Assembly: GCF_001941945.1 (NCBI RefSeq)
Contig: NZ_CP015583.1
Coordinates: forward strand, 2,735,501-2,799,500
DNA from: Roseomonas gilardii
Lineage (GTDB): Bacteria; Pseudomonadota; Alphaproteobacteria; Acetobacterales; Acetobacteraceae
Length of the DNA: 64,000 bases
Direction: 5' to 3'
The position numbers were made by a program, and so were the translations under genes. The notes below the pieces were generated by a model, which was given only the letters and a program-made list of their open reading frames with translations, did not search any database and had not been told where the DNA came from. Positions 17,681-29,149 of this stretch are shown here, piece after piece. Every line of letters starts with the position of its first letter. Positions within the stretch are counted from its first letter, which is position 1.

Positions 17681-17700
17681 TTTTCTTCTCTGTAAGAAAA
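17681..17700. promoter_or_regulatory. A+T-rich inverted repeat upstream of the symporter pair
   Basis: TTTTCTT (17681-17687) and AAGAAAA (17694-17700) form a symmetric site with a 6-base centre, about 80 bases upstream of the DUF3311 start. A dimeric regulator of the transporter could bind here. No matching promoter boxes are clear, so this is tentative. Confidence 0.35.
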
Positions 17701-17791
17701 CGGCCCGGACCCCGGGGCCCCGATCACCCTTTCGCGCGCGGCTCAGGGCGGATTTTCCGGAGGCGCGGTGCCGGTGCGCGCCGCCATTTCG

Positions 17792-17820
17792 TTGACCCCG
17801 TACCCGCTGGCCCCTATCTG
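17792..17820 (+). promoter_or_regulatory. secA promoter
   Basis: TTGACC at 17792-17797 and TATCTG at 17815-17820 are separated by 17 bases, a good sigma-70 match for this G+C-rich genome. It gives a leader of about 90 bases before the secA ATG. Confidence 0.6.
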
Positions 17821-17832
17821 TCCGGCGGCATA

Positions 17833-17855
17833 CCCGGCGGCCCCTTGCCGCCGGG
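17833..17855 (+). promoter_or_regulatory. Strong hairpin in the secA leader
   Basis: CCCGGCGGC (17833-17841), loop CCCTT, GCCGCCGGG (17847-17855): nine G-C-rich base pairs within the predicted 5' leader. secA expression is controlled at the leader in some bacteria (SecM in enterics), but no SecM-like peptide is visible here, so a regulatory role is only possible. Confidence 0.4.
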
Positions 17856-17916
17856 CCGATGCCGCGCCCGCGGGACCGCTCCTGCCCCCGGGAGCCTGGA
17901 GAGACCCGGAAAGCAC

Positions 17917-20655
<2,739 letters not shown>

Positions 20656-21513
20656 ATGGCACGACCGCCGCGAAGCCTGGGCTGCACCCTCGACTATCAG
20701 GCCTCCGGGCCGAGCACCTTCGTCTTCGCGGTCCGTCCTTCGGAGGACCCGCCCGCACGCCAGAAGATCCTGCGGGAGAGCCTGACGCTGTCCACCGGCG
20801 AGCCGGGCGAGGAATGGCGCAGCGTGGACGGCATCCGCTGGCTGCGCGTCCTGGCCCCGGCCGGCCCCGTGCGGCTGCACTACGAGGCGGAGGTGCAGGG
20901 CGAGCCGGTGGTGCATGACCCGGCCGGGATCACGGAGATCCCGGTCCAGCAGGTGCCGCAGGAGGCTTTGCACTTCCTGTTGCCGAGCCGCTATTGCGAG
21001 AGCGACCGGCTCACCGGTTTCGCCCAGGCGCAGTTCGGCGGGATGGCCCAGGGCCATTCCCGCGTGGCGGCGGTCTGCGACTACATCTACCAGCGCACCG
21101 CCTATCAGCGCGGCAGCACCGATGTGCGGACCACGGCGCTGGACGTCCTGACGGATGCCGCGGGCGTGTGCCGCGACTTCGCGCATCTGGGCATCGCGCT
21201 GACCCGCGCGCTGGGGATCCCCGCGCGCTTCCTGGCCGCCTATGCGCCGCACCTCCAGCCACCGGATTTCCACGCGATCTTCGAGGCGTTGCTGATGGGG
21301 CCGGAGGGACCGTGCTGGTACGTCTTCGACGCCACGCGCCAGACCGCGCTGGACGGGGTGGCACGCATCGCCGTGGGGCAGGATGCCTCGCAGGTGGCCT
21401 TCTGCTCCATCTGGGGGAATGCCCAGGCCACCGGCATGCAGGTCCGCTGCGATCCGGAGCCGGGTGCGGCGAAGGAATGGACCACGGCGGCGGTGTCGGT
21501 GTCGGTGGCCTGA
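20656..21513 (+). CDS. Transglutaminase-like cysteine peptidase-fold protein
   Basis: 285 residues starting immediately after the secA stop (TGAATG), so probably cotranscribed. An N-terminal beta domain (1-110) is followed by a transglutaminase-like core with Cys172 in GVCRDFAHLG, His206 in PPDFHAIFEA and Asp225 in VFDATR, the expected Cys-His-Asp triad. Related bacterial proteins act as proteases or amide-bond enzymes and are often predicted cytosolic, as here (no signal). The substrate is unknown. Confidence 0.88.
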   Translation: MARPPRSLGCTLDYQASGPSTFVFAVRPSEDPPARQKILRESLTLSTGEPGEEWRSVDGIRWLRVLAPAGPVRLHYEAEVQGEPVVHDPAGITEIPVQQVPQEALHFLLPSRYCESDRLTGFAQAQFGGMAQGHSRVAAVCDYIYQRTAYQRGSTDVRTTALDVLTDAAGVCRDFAHLGIALTRALGIPARFLAAYAPHLQPPDFHAIFEALLMGPEGPCWYVFDATRQTALDGVARIAVGQDASQVAFCSIWGNAQATGMQVRCDPEPGAAKEWTTAAVSVSVA

Positions 21514-21582
21514 GAGCGGAGATTCAACCTCCGACGATATGGCGGGCGCGCTGCTCCGGCTGCTTCGGACCCCGAGATCCGT

Positions 21583-23439
21583 TCAAGTCGGCTTCTCGAT
21601 AAGCCATTTCGGATCCTCCACCCGAAGTGTCAGTCCGACCTCAGTAGCAAAGTCCCGTGCCGCACGCGCAACACCCGGCCAAGGGTAGTCGTCGCCGATC
21701 AGGATGCCACCCGGTTCCAGCAAGTCCCAGTACTGGCGAGCATCCCGCAATACGGCCTCATACTCATGCGCCGCATCGATATGGATCACGCCCGCGCGCA
21801 CCCCGAGCCGTTTGAGAATGACCATCGCGTTTTCGGAAGTCTGTGCCAGGGGTACGACGAAGGCCGACACCCCCTCATGCACAACATTGGATAGGAATTG
21901 CCAGTAGAGTGACGGCCAGCCGTGCCGCATCTTGAGGTCCTCGAAAATCCGGTCCGGACATTCGCGGTTCCAATGCTCTGGACTGCCGAGAAAAGTGTCG
22001 ATGGCAATCACGGCCCCGTTCACGCCTTGCGCTTTGAGGTGCTTTGCCATGTAGATTGTCGAGCCCCCCTTCCAGACACCGACATCAATCACGATGCGAG
22101 GGCGACGGGCGAGGAGTTCACGCTCCAGCGCCGGATGCCGGCTATTCCATCCCTGCAGATCTACCGGGACATTGGGAGTGAAGCCGGCATAAACGTCCGC
22201 GGCGAACAGTTTCCTCTGAAGTTCATTGGCCGGAGTTTCCGCACTTTCCACCGACTGTCGGACCCGAGGTTCCGCAGATATATCCGACGCGGCCTGCTGC
22301 GTAATGCGGGCGAGTTGCCTTTTCCTGAATTCCTCACTGTTAGCTATACGGCGCACGATCTCGGCCGGTTGCATCTCGCCGGTATTGAGGGCAGAGGTAA
22401 AGGTGTCAAACCCGAGGCGATCTGGAGCCCGTTCCAGAAGCCCCCAGTAAAGGGACTGCACGAAAGTCTCCGATGGAAGCTCCTCATCGGCAACCGTTAC
22501 CATCAGGCTCTGCTCCCGATCGATGAGTGACACTCGCGCCTCAGCCGCCATAATGGCCAGATCATCTGACGTCGGAAAATCGAACCCTGTCAGTTGCTCG
22601 TCGAAAAAGACGGTCTCGTCATAACCCATGCTCTTATACAGCTCTGGATTGTAATGCTCGCCGACATCACCAATGTAATGGCCCTGGGCTGGGAAACACA
22701 TAAGTCTGACGGTGCCGAGCGCGGCGCAAGCGACCTCTTTCGCCGCATCCTGAGATGTTCCAAAGATCGGCAGGCCGAGCGAAGAAAAATAGGCCCGTAT
22801 GCGATCATCAGGCCGCTCGGAATAAGGGCTGTTCCGTACGAGGCCCAGATACTCTTCCACGATTTCGCGCTGACGCTGCCACTGCCTGCGAGTCAACGCG
22901 AAACCCCAGTTATGGCCCATGGGGACGAGATGGCGTCTTAGCTGCTTCTGCTCCTCATTGGAGGCCCTATGAACGCCATATGCAGCCACGTAACCAACAC
23001 GTTCTTCACTCAGCGCAAAATCTGAAAGTTTTTGTAACGTATCAAGATAGTAACGTGAGAGAACCATGTCGTCTTCGAAAAATACGCCAAGATCGGCCTT
23101 CATTTCATCAAAGACGAATTTTTCCGCACGCTCGAAATTAAGAGCCACCCCGAGATTGTACGGAGCGTGATGAACCACCCCAGCGGGAAAGTAATGCTGA
23201 AACACCGCGATACTGGCAGCAATATCTTCGGGATTTGCCCTGGATCTGCCGCCGAATGGGCTTCTTGCTCCGTCCTGGAATAGATGGACGGATCTGTCCT
23301 CGACATCAACACTCTGCGCTTTGAGACTCTTCAACACCCGGCCGAGAAAGTTGGGCCTGTTGAAGGACATAATCGCGATCGGCGGCAGAAACGGGCGTAC
23401 CATCTGGTCTGGCATCAGTTCGCTCCTTTTCGGAGGCAT
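21583..23439 (-). CDS. Fusion protein: GNT-I-like glycosyltransferase, DUF4214, SAM methyltransferase
   Basis: 618 residues. Residues 18-290 resemble GT-A glycosyltransferases of the GNT-I/GT13 type (AIMSFNRPNFLGRVLKSL, a VHLFQDG strand, VFFEDDMVLS with acidic metal ligands at 122-124). Residues 322-380 match DUF4214 (ETFVQSLYWGLLERAPDRLG), often found in surface or glycosylation-linked proteins. Residues 430-618 are a class I methyltransferase (VIDVGVWKGGST; later IHIDAAHEYEAVLRDARQYW). It could transfer and methylate a sugar, perhaps on a secreted protein or glycan, but acceptor and donor are unknown. Base composition is clearly lower in G+C than its neighbours. A start at residue 9 is also possible. 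Confidence 0.8.
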   Translation of the reverse strand: MPPKRSELMPDQMVRPFLPPIAIMSFNRPNFLGRVLKSLKAQSVDVEDRSVHLFQDGARSPFGGRSRANPEDIAASIAVFQHYFPAGVVHHAPYNLGVALNFERAEKFVFDEMKADLGVFFEDDMVLSRYYLDTLQKLSDFALSEERVGYVAAYGVHRASNEEQKQLRRHLVPMGHNWGFALTRRQWQRQREIVEEYLGLVRNSPYSERPDDRIRAYFSSLGLPIFGTSQDAAKEVACAALGTVRLMCFPAQGHYIGDVGEHYNPELYKSMGYDETVFFDEQLTGFDFPTSDDLAIMAAEARVSLIDREQSLMVTVADEELPSETFVQSLYWGLLERAPDRLGFDTFTSALNTGEMQPAEIVRRIANSEEFRKRQLARITQQAASDISAEPRVRQSVESAETPANELQRKLFAADVYAGFTPNVPVDLQGWNSRHPALERELLARRPRIVIDVGVWKGGSTIYMAKHLKAQGVNGAVIAIDTFLGSPEHWNRECPDRIFEDLKMRHGWPSLYWQFLSNVVHEGVSAFVVPLAQTSENAMVILKRLGVRAGVIHIDAAHEYEAVLRDARQYWDLLEPGGILIGDDYPWPGVARAARDFATEVGLTLRVEDPKWLIEKPT

Positions 23440-23528
23440 CGTTCGTTGTCTTCCCCGGCCAGCGGCTTCGGGATGCCCGGGAGATTATGCCCGTGCCGCA
23501 GCGGGCCCATCGCAGCTCGTACTTCCGT

Positions 23529-25775
23529 TCATACGTTCTCGAAGAGAAGCTGCTCGACGATATTCTGCCGCTCGGCTGCGTCCACTTCGCTCGCCCAACC
23601 GATTTGCCGCATCCCGAAAGCAGCACGGCGTGGATCATGCTCGCCCAGGTATGATGCAGACCGATCGAGCGTGAAGCGCAGATCCACCAGCCCGTCCGCA
23701 GACACAGGGATACGGAGGCGCAGCACCTTGGTCACCCAGGGCTGAGCAGTCATGGAGGCGATGCGTGGATCGAGGGAACCACAAGATCTCGCCATAAGCC
23801 GAACCTTGGGGGGAGCGACGGTCACGACTTGCCCGTTCGCAGACGGGGATCCGAAGAGTTGAAGGTAAACGATAACGTTGCCGGCGCTGAGGCCCGTATA
23901 GAATGCGACCCGCGCCGATTTTCCTGTCATCCAGACACCGATGGATTCACAGTCGTTCCAGCCTTCTACCAGAGTCGATCGCAACGGGTTGGCGATGTAG
24001 CTGGATGGCATGCCGTGGCTCCGACTGTAGTCAGCCGGCCTGAAGGTTCGTCCGCTGGGCATCAGAGCCACAGCAGCGCATGCACCCCTGGATGGCCTTT
24101 CCTTTTGCCGCTGCAGCGCAGCCAACAAGTCCCGCCCCACATCGTTCCAGGTCCGTGCCTGGAAGCGCGTCCTGATATCCGTGCGCCGCTTCTCCAAGTA
24201 GCCCGGCTCGAACAGCATGCGACGCATCACGCTCATGCCGTCACGAACATTCAGCGGGTCCACATAATCCACGAGATCCTGGCCGACCTCCGGAATGGAT
24301 GTCGCATTGGAGGCGACACACGGCACACCGTAGGTCAGGCTTTCGCCCACGGGGAGGCCCCAGCCCTCGCAGAACGATGGAAACGCCGTGAAGAGGCAGT
24401 TCTGATAGAGTGTCGCCAGATCCTCGTCCGAGAGATCATGAAGAATATGCAGTCGGTCTTCCAACTGGTTCGTGTCACGGATCTGGTCCATGAGTTCATC
24501 GACACGCCATCCCTGGCGCCCGATGAACACCAGATCCGGCATATCCTCGCCCTGCGATAGAAGCTCCCGCCAGATGCGGAACAGATAGGCGTGGTTCTTG
24601 CGTGCCTCAATGGTTGAGACAGAAAGCACGAAGCGTCGGTCGCGTAGATGCGCGATTGTGCCTTCCCATTGGGCGCTGCGGCCAGCGGCCAGCCGCTTCA
24701 CCGGCTTCAGGACATGAGCCAAAGGCACCGCCTCGACATCGATGTCCGTAATTCCGTTCTCTACCAGCAGGCGTCGGACATCGTTCGCCACATAATCGCT
24801 AATGGCGAAGAGAAAATCGAAGCAGCGCAGCCCATCGCCGATTGCCAAGGTGAACCAGACGCTCAAGAGCGGCGCACAGAACTCAGGGTGAGTGATGGGG
24901 ATCAGGTCATAGACATAGAGGCCCACACGCAGACCCAATTCACGCATCCGGGCACAAGTCTGGACCACTTCTCGCACATTCCAGAAGGCACCCAGGATAA
25001 GCAGTGTTTGCGTTGACGCCGGCGGGATCAGGATGGCGGTCGAGCGCAGTTCGGCAACCAACTCCTTCAGCCGTTGCTGCTCGACCCGCGTTCCCGCAGC
25101 GTGGGACACCAGCTGAGACAGTGTATTGTTCTGCAGCATCATACAGCCATCGGCGCTGCTGATGACGAAGCGATAGCCACAAAGCTGGTCCTTCGGCAGT
25201 GCCAGGACCTGCTCGATGATATTTGCCTGGACGCGCTGTATCCCCGACAGGGTCCGGTGCTCGTTCAGGTACACCAGGAGGTCCGTCACCTCCATCAGCG
25301 TGGCCGTGGCGAGTTCCTGCTCCGTCCAGTGGCCCATCAATTCGGAGGCCAGTTGGCTCTCGCCCAGCATCACCAATTCCCGGTAGGCGTCGGCCGAAGC
25401 CCCTAGCCGTAACGCGTTGGCAAGGCTCTCGGTGGCCTCGCCACGCCGGCCGGCCAGGACCAGCGCACGGCCGAACTGGAGCTGTGCGTCGCCGTCCTCG
25501 GTCCCGAGTTCCGCCGCCTGGCGATAGGCGTGCAGGGCATCGGAGACCTGCCCTTGCTCCTTGAGCGCGTGGCCGAGCTGCACCCAGATGGGAACGTCCT
25601 TCGGCTCTACCTCCAGATGCAGGCGGTAGAGTTCCGCCGCAGCCGTCCAGTCCTTCCGATCCCGTGCCTCATCGCCAGCCCGCCGGAACTGACGGTCCTC
25701 GTCCCGTCGGGGGGCTGCCAGGGAGGCCAGCTTGGTCAAGATCAGTTCCCCGCCACGCATGATTCGTCCGCTCAC
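23529..25775 (-). CDS. TPR-domain GT4 glycosyltransferase
   Basis: 748 residues. Residues 25-140 contain about three TPR-like helical repeats. Residues 165-570 form a GT-B glycosyltransferase of family 4: VSTIEARKNH at 386-395 and FPSFCEGWGLPVGES at 465-479 with the conserved E-x7-E type donor motif. Residues 575-748 are an extra C-terminal part with no family I recognise, possibly beta-rich carbohydrate binding. TPR plus glycosyltransferase is a common plan for protein or lipid-linked glycan enzymes. It is upstream of the methyltransferase fusion on the same strand, and both are less G+C-rich than the flanks. Confidence 0.85.
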   Translation of the reverse strand: MSGRIMRGGELILTKLASLAAPRRDEDRQFRRAGDEARDRKDWTAAAELYRLHLEVEPKDVPIWVQLGHALKEQGQVSDALHAYRQAAELGTEDGDAQLQFGRALVLAGRRGEATESLANALRLGASADAYRELVMLGESQLASELMGHWTEQELATATLMEVTDLLVYLNEHRTLSGIQRVQANIIEQVLALPKDQLCGYRFVISSADGCMMLQNNTLSQLVSHAAGTRVEQQRLKELVAELRSTAILIPPASTQTLLILGAFWNVREVVQTCARMRELGLRVGLYVYDLIPITHPEFCAPLLSVWFTLAIGDGLRCFDFLFAISDYVANDVRRLLVENGITDIDVEAVPLAHVLKPVKRLAAGRSAQWEGTIAHLRDRRFVLSVSTIEARKNHAYLFRIWRELLSQGEDMPDLVFIGRQGWRVDELMDQIRDTNQLEDRLHILHDLSDEDLATLYQNCLFTAFPSFCEGWGLPVGESLTYGVPCVASNATSIPEVGQDLVDYVDPLNVRDGMSVMRRMLFEPGYLEKRRTDIRTRFQARTWNDVGRDLLAALQRQKERPSRGACAAVALMPSGRTFRPADYSRSHGMPSSYIANPLRSTLVEGWNDCESIGVWMTGKSARVAFYTGLSAGNVIVYLQLFGSPSANGQVVTVAPPKVRLMARSCGSLDPRIASMTAQPWVTKVLRLRIPVSADGLVDLRFTLDRSASYLGEHDPRRAAFGMRQIGWASEVDAAERQNIVEQLLFENV

Positions 25776-25919
25776 AAAACCGAGAGATCATCTGCTATCC
25801 AAGCGAATCATGCAACCCAGAGGGGAATAGATTAGCGGCATAACTCTTCAACGGAGAAGATTTTGGCTGTGCTCAGGCGGAGTGCGCGGGAAGCCCGATA
25901 TTTCCACGCGCCAAACTGT

Positions 25920-26876
25920 TCAGGCGACGCCGTGCCGGCCCATTTCCAGGAATTTCTCGCGCCGCCGGCTCTTCAGGGTTGCGCCATCGACGGGCAGCAG
26001 CGGCTGCAGGGCCTCCCAGACCTTCTGCCCGACATCGGCAACCGCCTTGGTCGGGTCGCGGTGCGCGCCGCCCAATGGCTCCGGCACCACCGCATCCACG
26101 AGGTTCAGGCGCAGCAGGTCCTCCGCCGTCAGCCTGAAGGCTTCGGCCGCCTGGGGCGCCTGCGCAGCGTCCCGCCATAGGATGGAGGCGCCGCCTTCCG
26201 GCGAGATGACACTGTAGATGCTGTGCTCCAGCATCAGGATGCGGTCCGCCGCCGCCAGGGCGATGGCGCCGCCGGAGCCGCCCTCGCCGATGATCGTGGC
26301 GACCACCGGCACGGGTGCTTCCAGGCAGGCCTCGATGGAGCGGGCGATGGCCTCGGCCTGCCCGCGCGCCTCGGCCTCGATGCCGGGGAAGGCGCCCGCC
26401 GTGTCCACGAAGGTGATGATCGGGATGCCGAAGCGGCCGGCGAGCTCGATCAGGCGCCGCGCCTTGCGGTAGCCTTCGGGCTTGGCGCTGCCGAAATTGT
26501 GCTTGATACGGGTCTCGGTGTCGGTGCCCTTCTCGGTGCCCAGGACCATCACCGAATGCCCGTGGAAGCGGCCGAGGCCGCCCACCACGGCCTCGTCATC
26601 GGCGAAGGCGCGGTCCCCCGCCAGAGGCGTGAACTCCTCGATCAGCGCCTCGATATAGGCCAGGCATTTCGGCCGCTCCGGGTGGCGGGCCACCTGCGCC
26701 TTCTGCCAGGGGGTCAGCTTGCTGTAGGTCGCGGCGAGGAGCTTCTCCGCCTTGTCCTGCAGGCGGCCGACCTCCTCCGCCACATCGATGCCGCCGGCAT
26801 CGGTGGTCCGGCGGAGTTCCTCGATCTGGCCTTCCAGCTCGGCGATCGGCTTCTCGAAATCCAGGAAATGACGCAT
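25920..26876 (-). CDS. accA: Acetyl-CoA carboxylase carboxyltransferase subunit alpha
   Basis: 318 residues, normal length. With AccD it moves carboxyl from carboxybiotin to acetyl-CoA to make malonyl-CoA, the first step of fatty acid synthesis. Conserved blocks are present: LEGQIEELR near the N-terminus, AKPEGYRKA and GGSGGAIALA-type oxyanion region, and EGGASILWRDA. The ATG at 26876 gives MRHFLDFEKPI, the standard start. It lies beside the PAP2 and xerD genes on the same strand. Confidence 0.97.
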   Translation of the reverse strand: MRHFLDFEKPIAELEGQIEELRRTTDAGGIDVAEEVGRLQDKAEKLLAATYSKLTPWQKAQVARHPERPKCLAYIEALIEEFTPLAGDRAFADDEAVVGGLGRFHGHSVMVLGTEKGTDTETRIKHNFGSAKPEGYRKARRLIELAGRFGIPIITFVDTAGAFPGIEAEARGQAEAIARSIEACLEAPVPVVATIIGEGGSGGAIALAAADRILMLEHSIYSVISPEGGASILWRDAAQAPQAAEAFRLTAEDLLRLNLVDAVVPEPLGGAHRDPTKAVADVGQKVWEALQPLLPVDGATLKSRRREKFLEMGRHGVA

Positions 26877-27032
26877 CGGGGGTCCGTACACGGAGGCGTG
26901 CGGAGCGGCTAGAGCGGATCGCGCCGGAAGGGAAGCGCCGGACCCGCGAATCCGCCCCGCCTGGAAGGGAAGGCGATGCCCCGGCACGGGCCGGGGAGGC
27001 AAGGGCCTCTTTCCGGAAGGCGGCGGCCCCTG

Positions 27033-27743
27033 TCAGTGCTCCGCCTCGCCTGGCCTCTCGACCTGGCCGCGCCGTTGCAGGCGCAGGGCCACGAGCCAAC
27101 AGGAAAGCGCCCAGGCCGAGCCCAGGCACCAGCCGGCCAGCACGTCGGTCGGCCAGTGCACCCCCAGATAGATCCGGCTGGCGCCCACCAGCAGCGTCAC
27201 CGCCACCGCGACGGCCATCACATAGAGCTTCAGCCGCGGCCCCGCCTGGATGCGCGTCATCAGCGCCCCCAGGGTCAGGTAGGTGACGGCCGAGAGCATG
27301 GCATGGCCGCTGGGGAAGCTGGCGGTGAAGACCTCCACCATATGGGGCACCACGTCCGGGCGCGGCCGTTCGAAGAGGAGCTTGACCAGCAGGGACAGCA
27401 CGGTGCCGCCCAGGATGGACACGGCGGTCAGCAGCGCCGCGCCGCGCTTGCGCTCCAGCAGCAGGCCGCCCAGCACCACGAGGCTCACGGACACCAGGAT
27501 CACGTTGCTGCCCAGGGCGGTCACGTCCTGGGCGATCGCCGGCAGCCAATGGGGGCCGATGGGGCGCTCCAGATCGGCCGGGTCGCGCAGCAGGAGGAGC
27601 AGGTGGCGGTCGAAACCTTCCAGGCTGTCGCCATGCACCAGAGCCGCCAGTGCCACGAAGCCCAGCAGCCCGCCCGCCACCAGCAGCAGGCCGAGCAGCC
27701 CCGGCAGTTCGGGCGTGGCGTCGCGGTGCTCGAATCGGGTCAT
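27033..27743 (-). CDS. PAP2-family membrane phosphatase
   Basis: 236 residues with about six membrane spans. The three PAP2 motifs are complete: KLLFERPRP, then PSGHAM, then SRIYLGVHWPTDVLAG. Members dephosphorylate lipid phosphates such as phosphatidate or undecaprenyl pyrophosphate at the outer face of the inner membrane. The substrate is not predictable. It sits between xerD and accA, transcribed in the same direction. Confidence 0.93.
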   Translation of the reverse strand: MTRFEHRDATPELPGLLGLLLVAGGLLGFVALAALVHGDSLEGFDRHLLLLLRDPADLERPIGPHWLPAIAQDVTALGSNVILVSVSLVVLGGLLLERKRGAALLTAVSILGGTVLSLLVKLLFERPRPDVVPHMVEVFTASFPSGHAMLSAVTYLTLGALMTRIQAGPRLKLYVMAVAVAVTLLVGASRIYLGVHWPTDVLAGWCLGSAWALSCWLVALRLQRRGQVERPGEAEH

Positions 27744-27825
27744 GCGCGTCGTTCCTCCTGGGCATGCCCCTTTGGGGGGTCATGGGGCGGTGGGCCTTCG
27801 GACGGCCATCCCGGGCAGCAACGGC

Positions 27826-28746
27826 TCAGCCGGTGCCGCGTTCCCCCGCCGGCGCGACGGCGTCGGAGAGCGGGTGGTGCAGTTCCATCACCGCCCGCAG
27901 CCGTTCCTCCAGCACCTTGGTGTAGATCTGCGTGGTCGCGATATCGGCATGGCCGAGCAGCACCTGCAGAGAGCGCAGGTCCGCGCCCCGGTTCAGCAGG
28001 TGGGTGGCGAAGGAGTGGCGCAGCACGTGCGGCGTCGCCCGCGCCGGGTCCAGCCCGGCCTCCAGCGCCGCCGCCCGCAGCAACTGGTTCAGCCGTTGTC
28101 GCGTCAGGTGCCCTGCCGCGGCGCGGGAGGGAAAGAGCCAGCGCGCGGCCGGCCCGCCCTTTTCCTCCTCTGTCGCCAGCCCGGCCAGGGCCTCTCGCGC
28201 CCGGGCGCTGATCGGGATCAGGCGTTCCCGCCCGCCCTTGCCCCGGATGGCGACCAGCGGCGCCGTGTCGCGCAGCGCCGCCGCCGGCAGGGCGACCAGC
28301 TCGCTTACCCGCAGGCCGGAGCCGTAGAGCATCTCGCAGGCCGCCACGGCCAGCAGGCCGCTGCGCCCGGGGAGGCGGGACGCGCCGGCGATCAGCGCCT
28401 CCACCTCCTCCTCCCGCAGGGCCTTGGGCAGGGATTGCGGCAGGCGCGGCGTGTCGAGCAGCGCGGTCGGGTCGTCGCCGCGCATCCCCTCCCGGGCCAG
28501 GAAGCGGAAGAACTGGCGCAGCGCCGAAAGCCGCCGGGCGACGGTGCGCGCCGAAAGCCCCGCGCCCGAGAGCCCGGCGAGATAGGCGCGCAGCGCTTCG
28601 GGCGAGGCGCCGTCCAGCGTCCCGCCTTTCCGGCGCAGCCATCCCGCCACATCCGTCAGGTCCGCCTCATAGGCGGCCAGGGTGTTGCGGGCCGCGCCGC
28701 GCTCGGCCGCCAGCATCTCCAGAAAGGCCTCGACACGGGCATCCAT
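27826..28746 (-). CDS. xerD: Chromosome-dimer-resolving tyrosine recombinase XerD
   Basis: 306 residues from the ATG at 28746; a start nine residues upstream is also open. N-terminal core-binding domain (FLEMLAAERGAARNTLAAYE) and catalytic domain with GSGLRVSEL, GKGGRERLIP, HVLRHSFATHLL and LGHADIATTQIYT, giving the full R-K-H-R-H-Y set. With XerC it resolves chromosome dimers at dif. The accA-xerD-aroKB neighbourhood is typical of alphaproteobacterial xerD rather than a phage integrase. Confidence 0.92.
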   Translation of the reverse strand: MDARVEAFLEMLAAERGAARNTLAAYEADLTDVAGWLRRKGGTLDGASPEALRAYLAGLSGAGLSARTVARRLSALRQFFRFLAREGMRGDDPTALLDTPRLPQSLPKALREEEVEALIAGASRLPGRSGLLAVAACEMLYGSGLRVSELVALPAAALRDTAPLVAIRGKGGRERLIPISARAREALAGLATEEEKGGPAARWLFPSRAAAGHLTRQRLNQLLRAAALEAGLDPARATPHVLRHSFATHLLNRGADLRSLQVLLGHADIATTQIYTKVLEERLRAVMELHHPLSDAVAPAGERGTG

Positions 28747-28777
28747 GGCGTGCAGGAGAGCCGCCCCGGCCACGCCT

Positions 28778-28924
28778 TCAGCGCGGGCCGAAGCGCTCCG
28801 CCGGGATGGTGCGCTCCACCGGCTGTGGACTCACATCGGGCGGAAAGGCACCAATGACGAGCAGGCCCACGGCGAGCAGTGCGATGATGACGAGAATGAT
28901 CAGGGTCAGTGGGCGACGAAACAT
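28778..28924 (-). CDS. 48-residue one-span membrane protein upstream of xerD
   Basis: Reads from the ATG at 28924 to TGA at 28778. Residues 5-27 are a continuous hydrophobic helix (TLIILVIIALLAVGLLVIGA core), followed by a Pro-rich tail ending PVERTIPAERFGPR. Very short proteins with one span and a PVE-x-IP-x-(D/E)RF tail are, from memory, common beside xerD/aroK in alphaproteobacteria, which supports a real gene; the function is unknown. The start lies next to the divergent aroKB upstream region and 32 bases separate its stop from xerD. Confidence 0.7.
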   Translation of the reverse strand: MFRRPLTLIILVIIALLAVGLLVIGAFPPDVSPQPVERTIPAERFGPR

Positions 28925-29149
28925 GGAGTTGCGCGTGGTCCCTCGCGTGCGGGCGAAGCCGTGCTAGCCTTGGGCACCGTGTCGCGCAACCTGGACATCC
29001 TCGCCGATCCGCATTCGGAGCGAAACCGTGGCTCCGCTGCCCCGCCGGCGGAAGCCGACCGGGCCGCGAAACACGTCCAGACGGGGAGCGGAGCGGGGAA
29101 TATCCGCGGGGAAGCCGGCGCGGTCGCGGATTCCACGGCCCCGGCCCGG

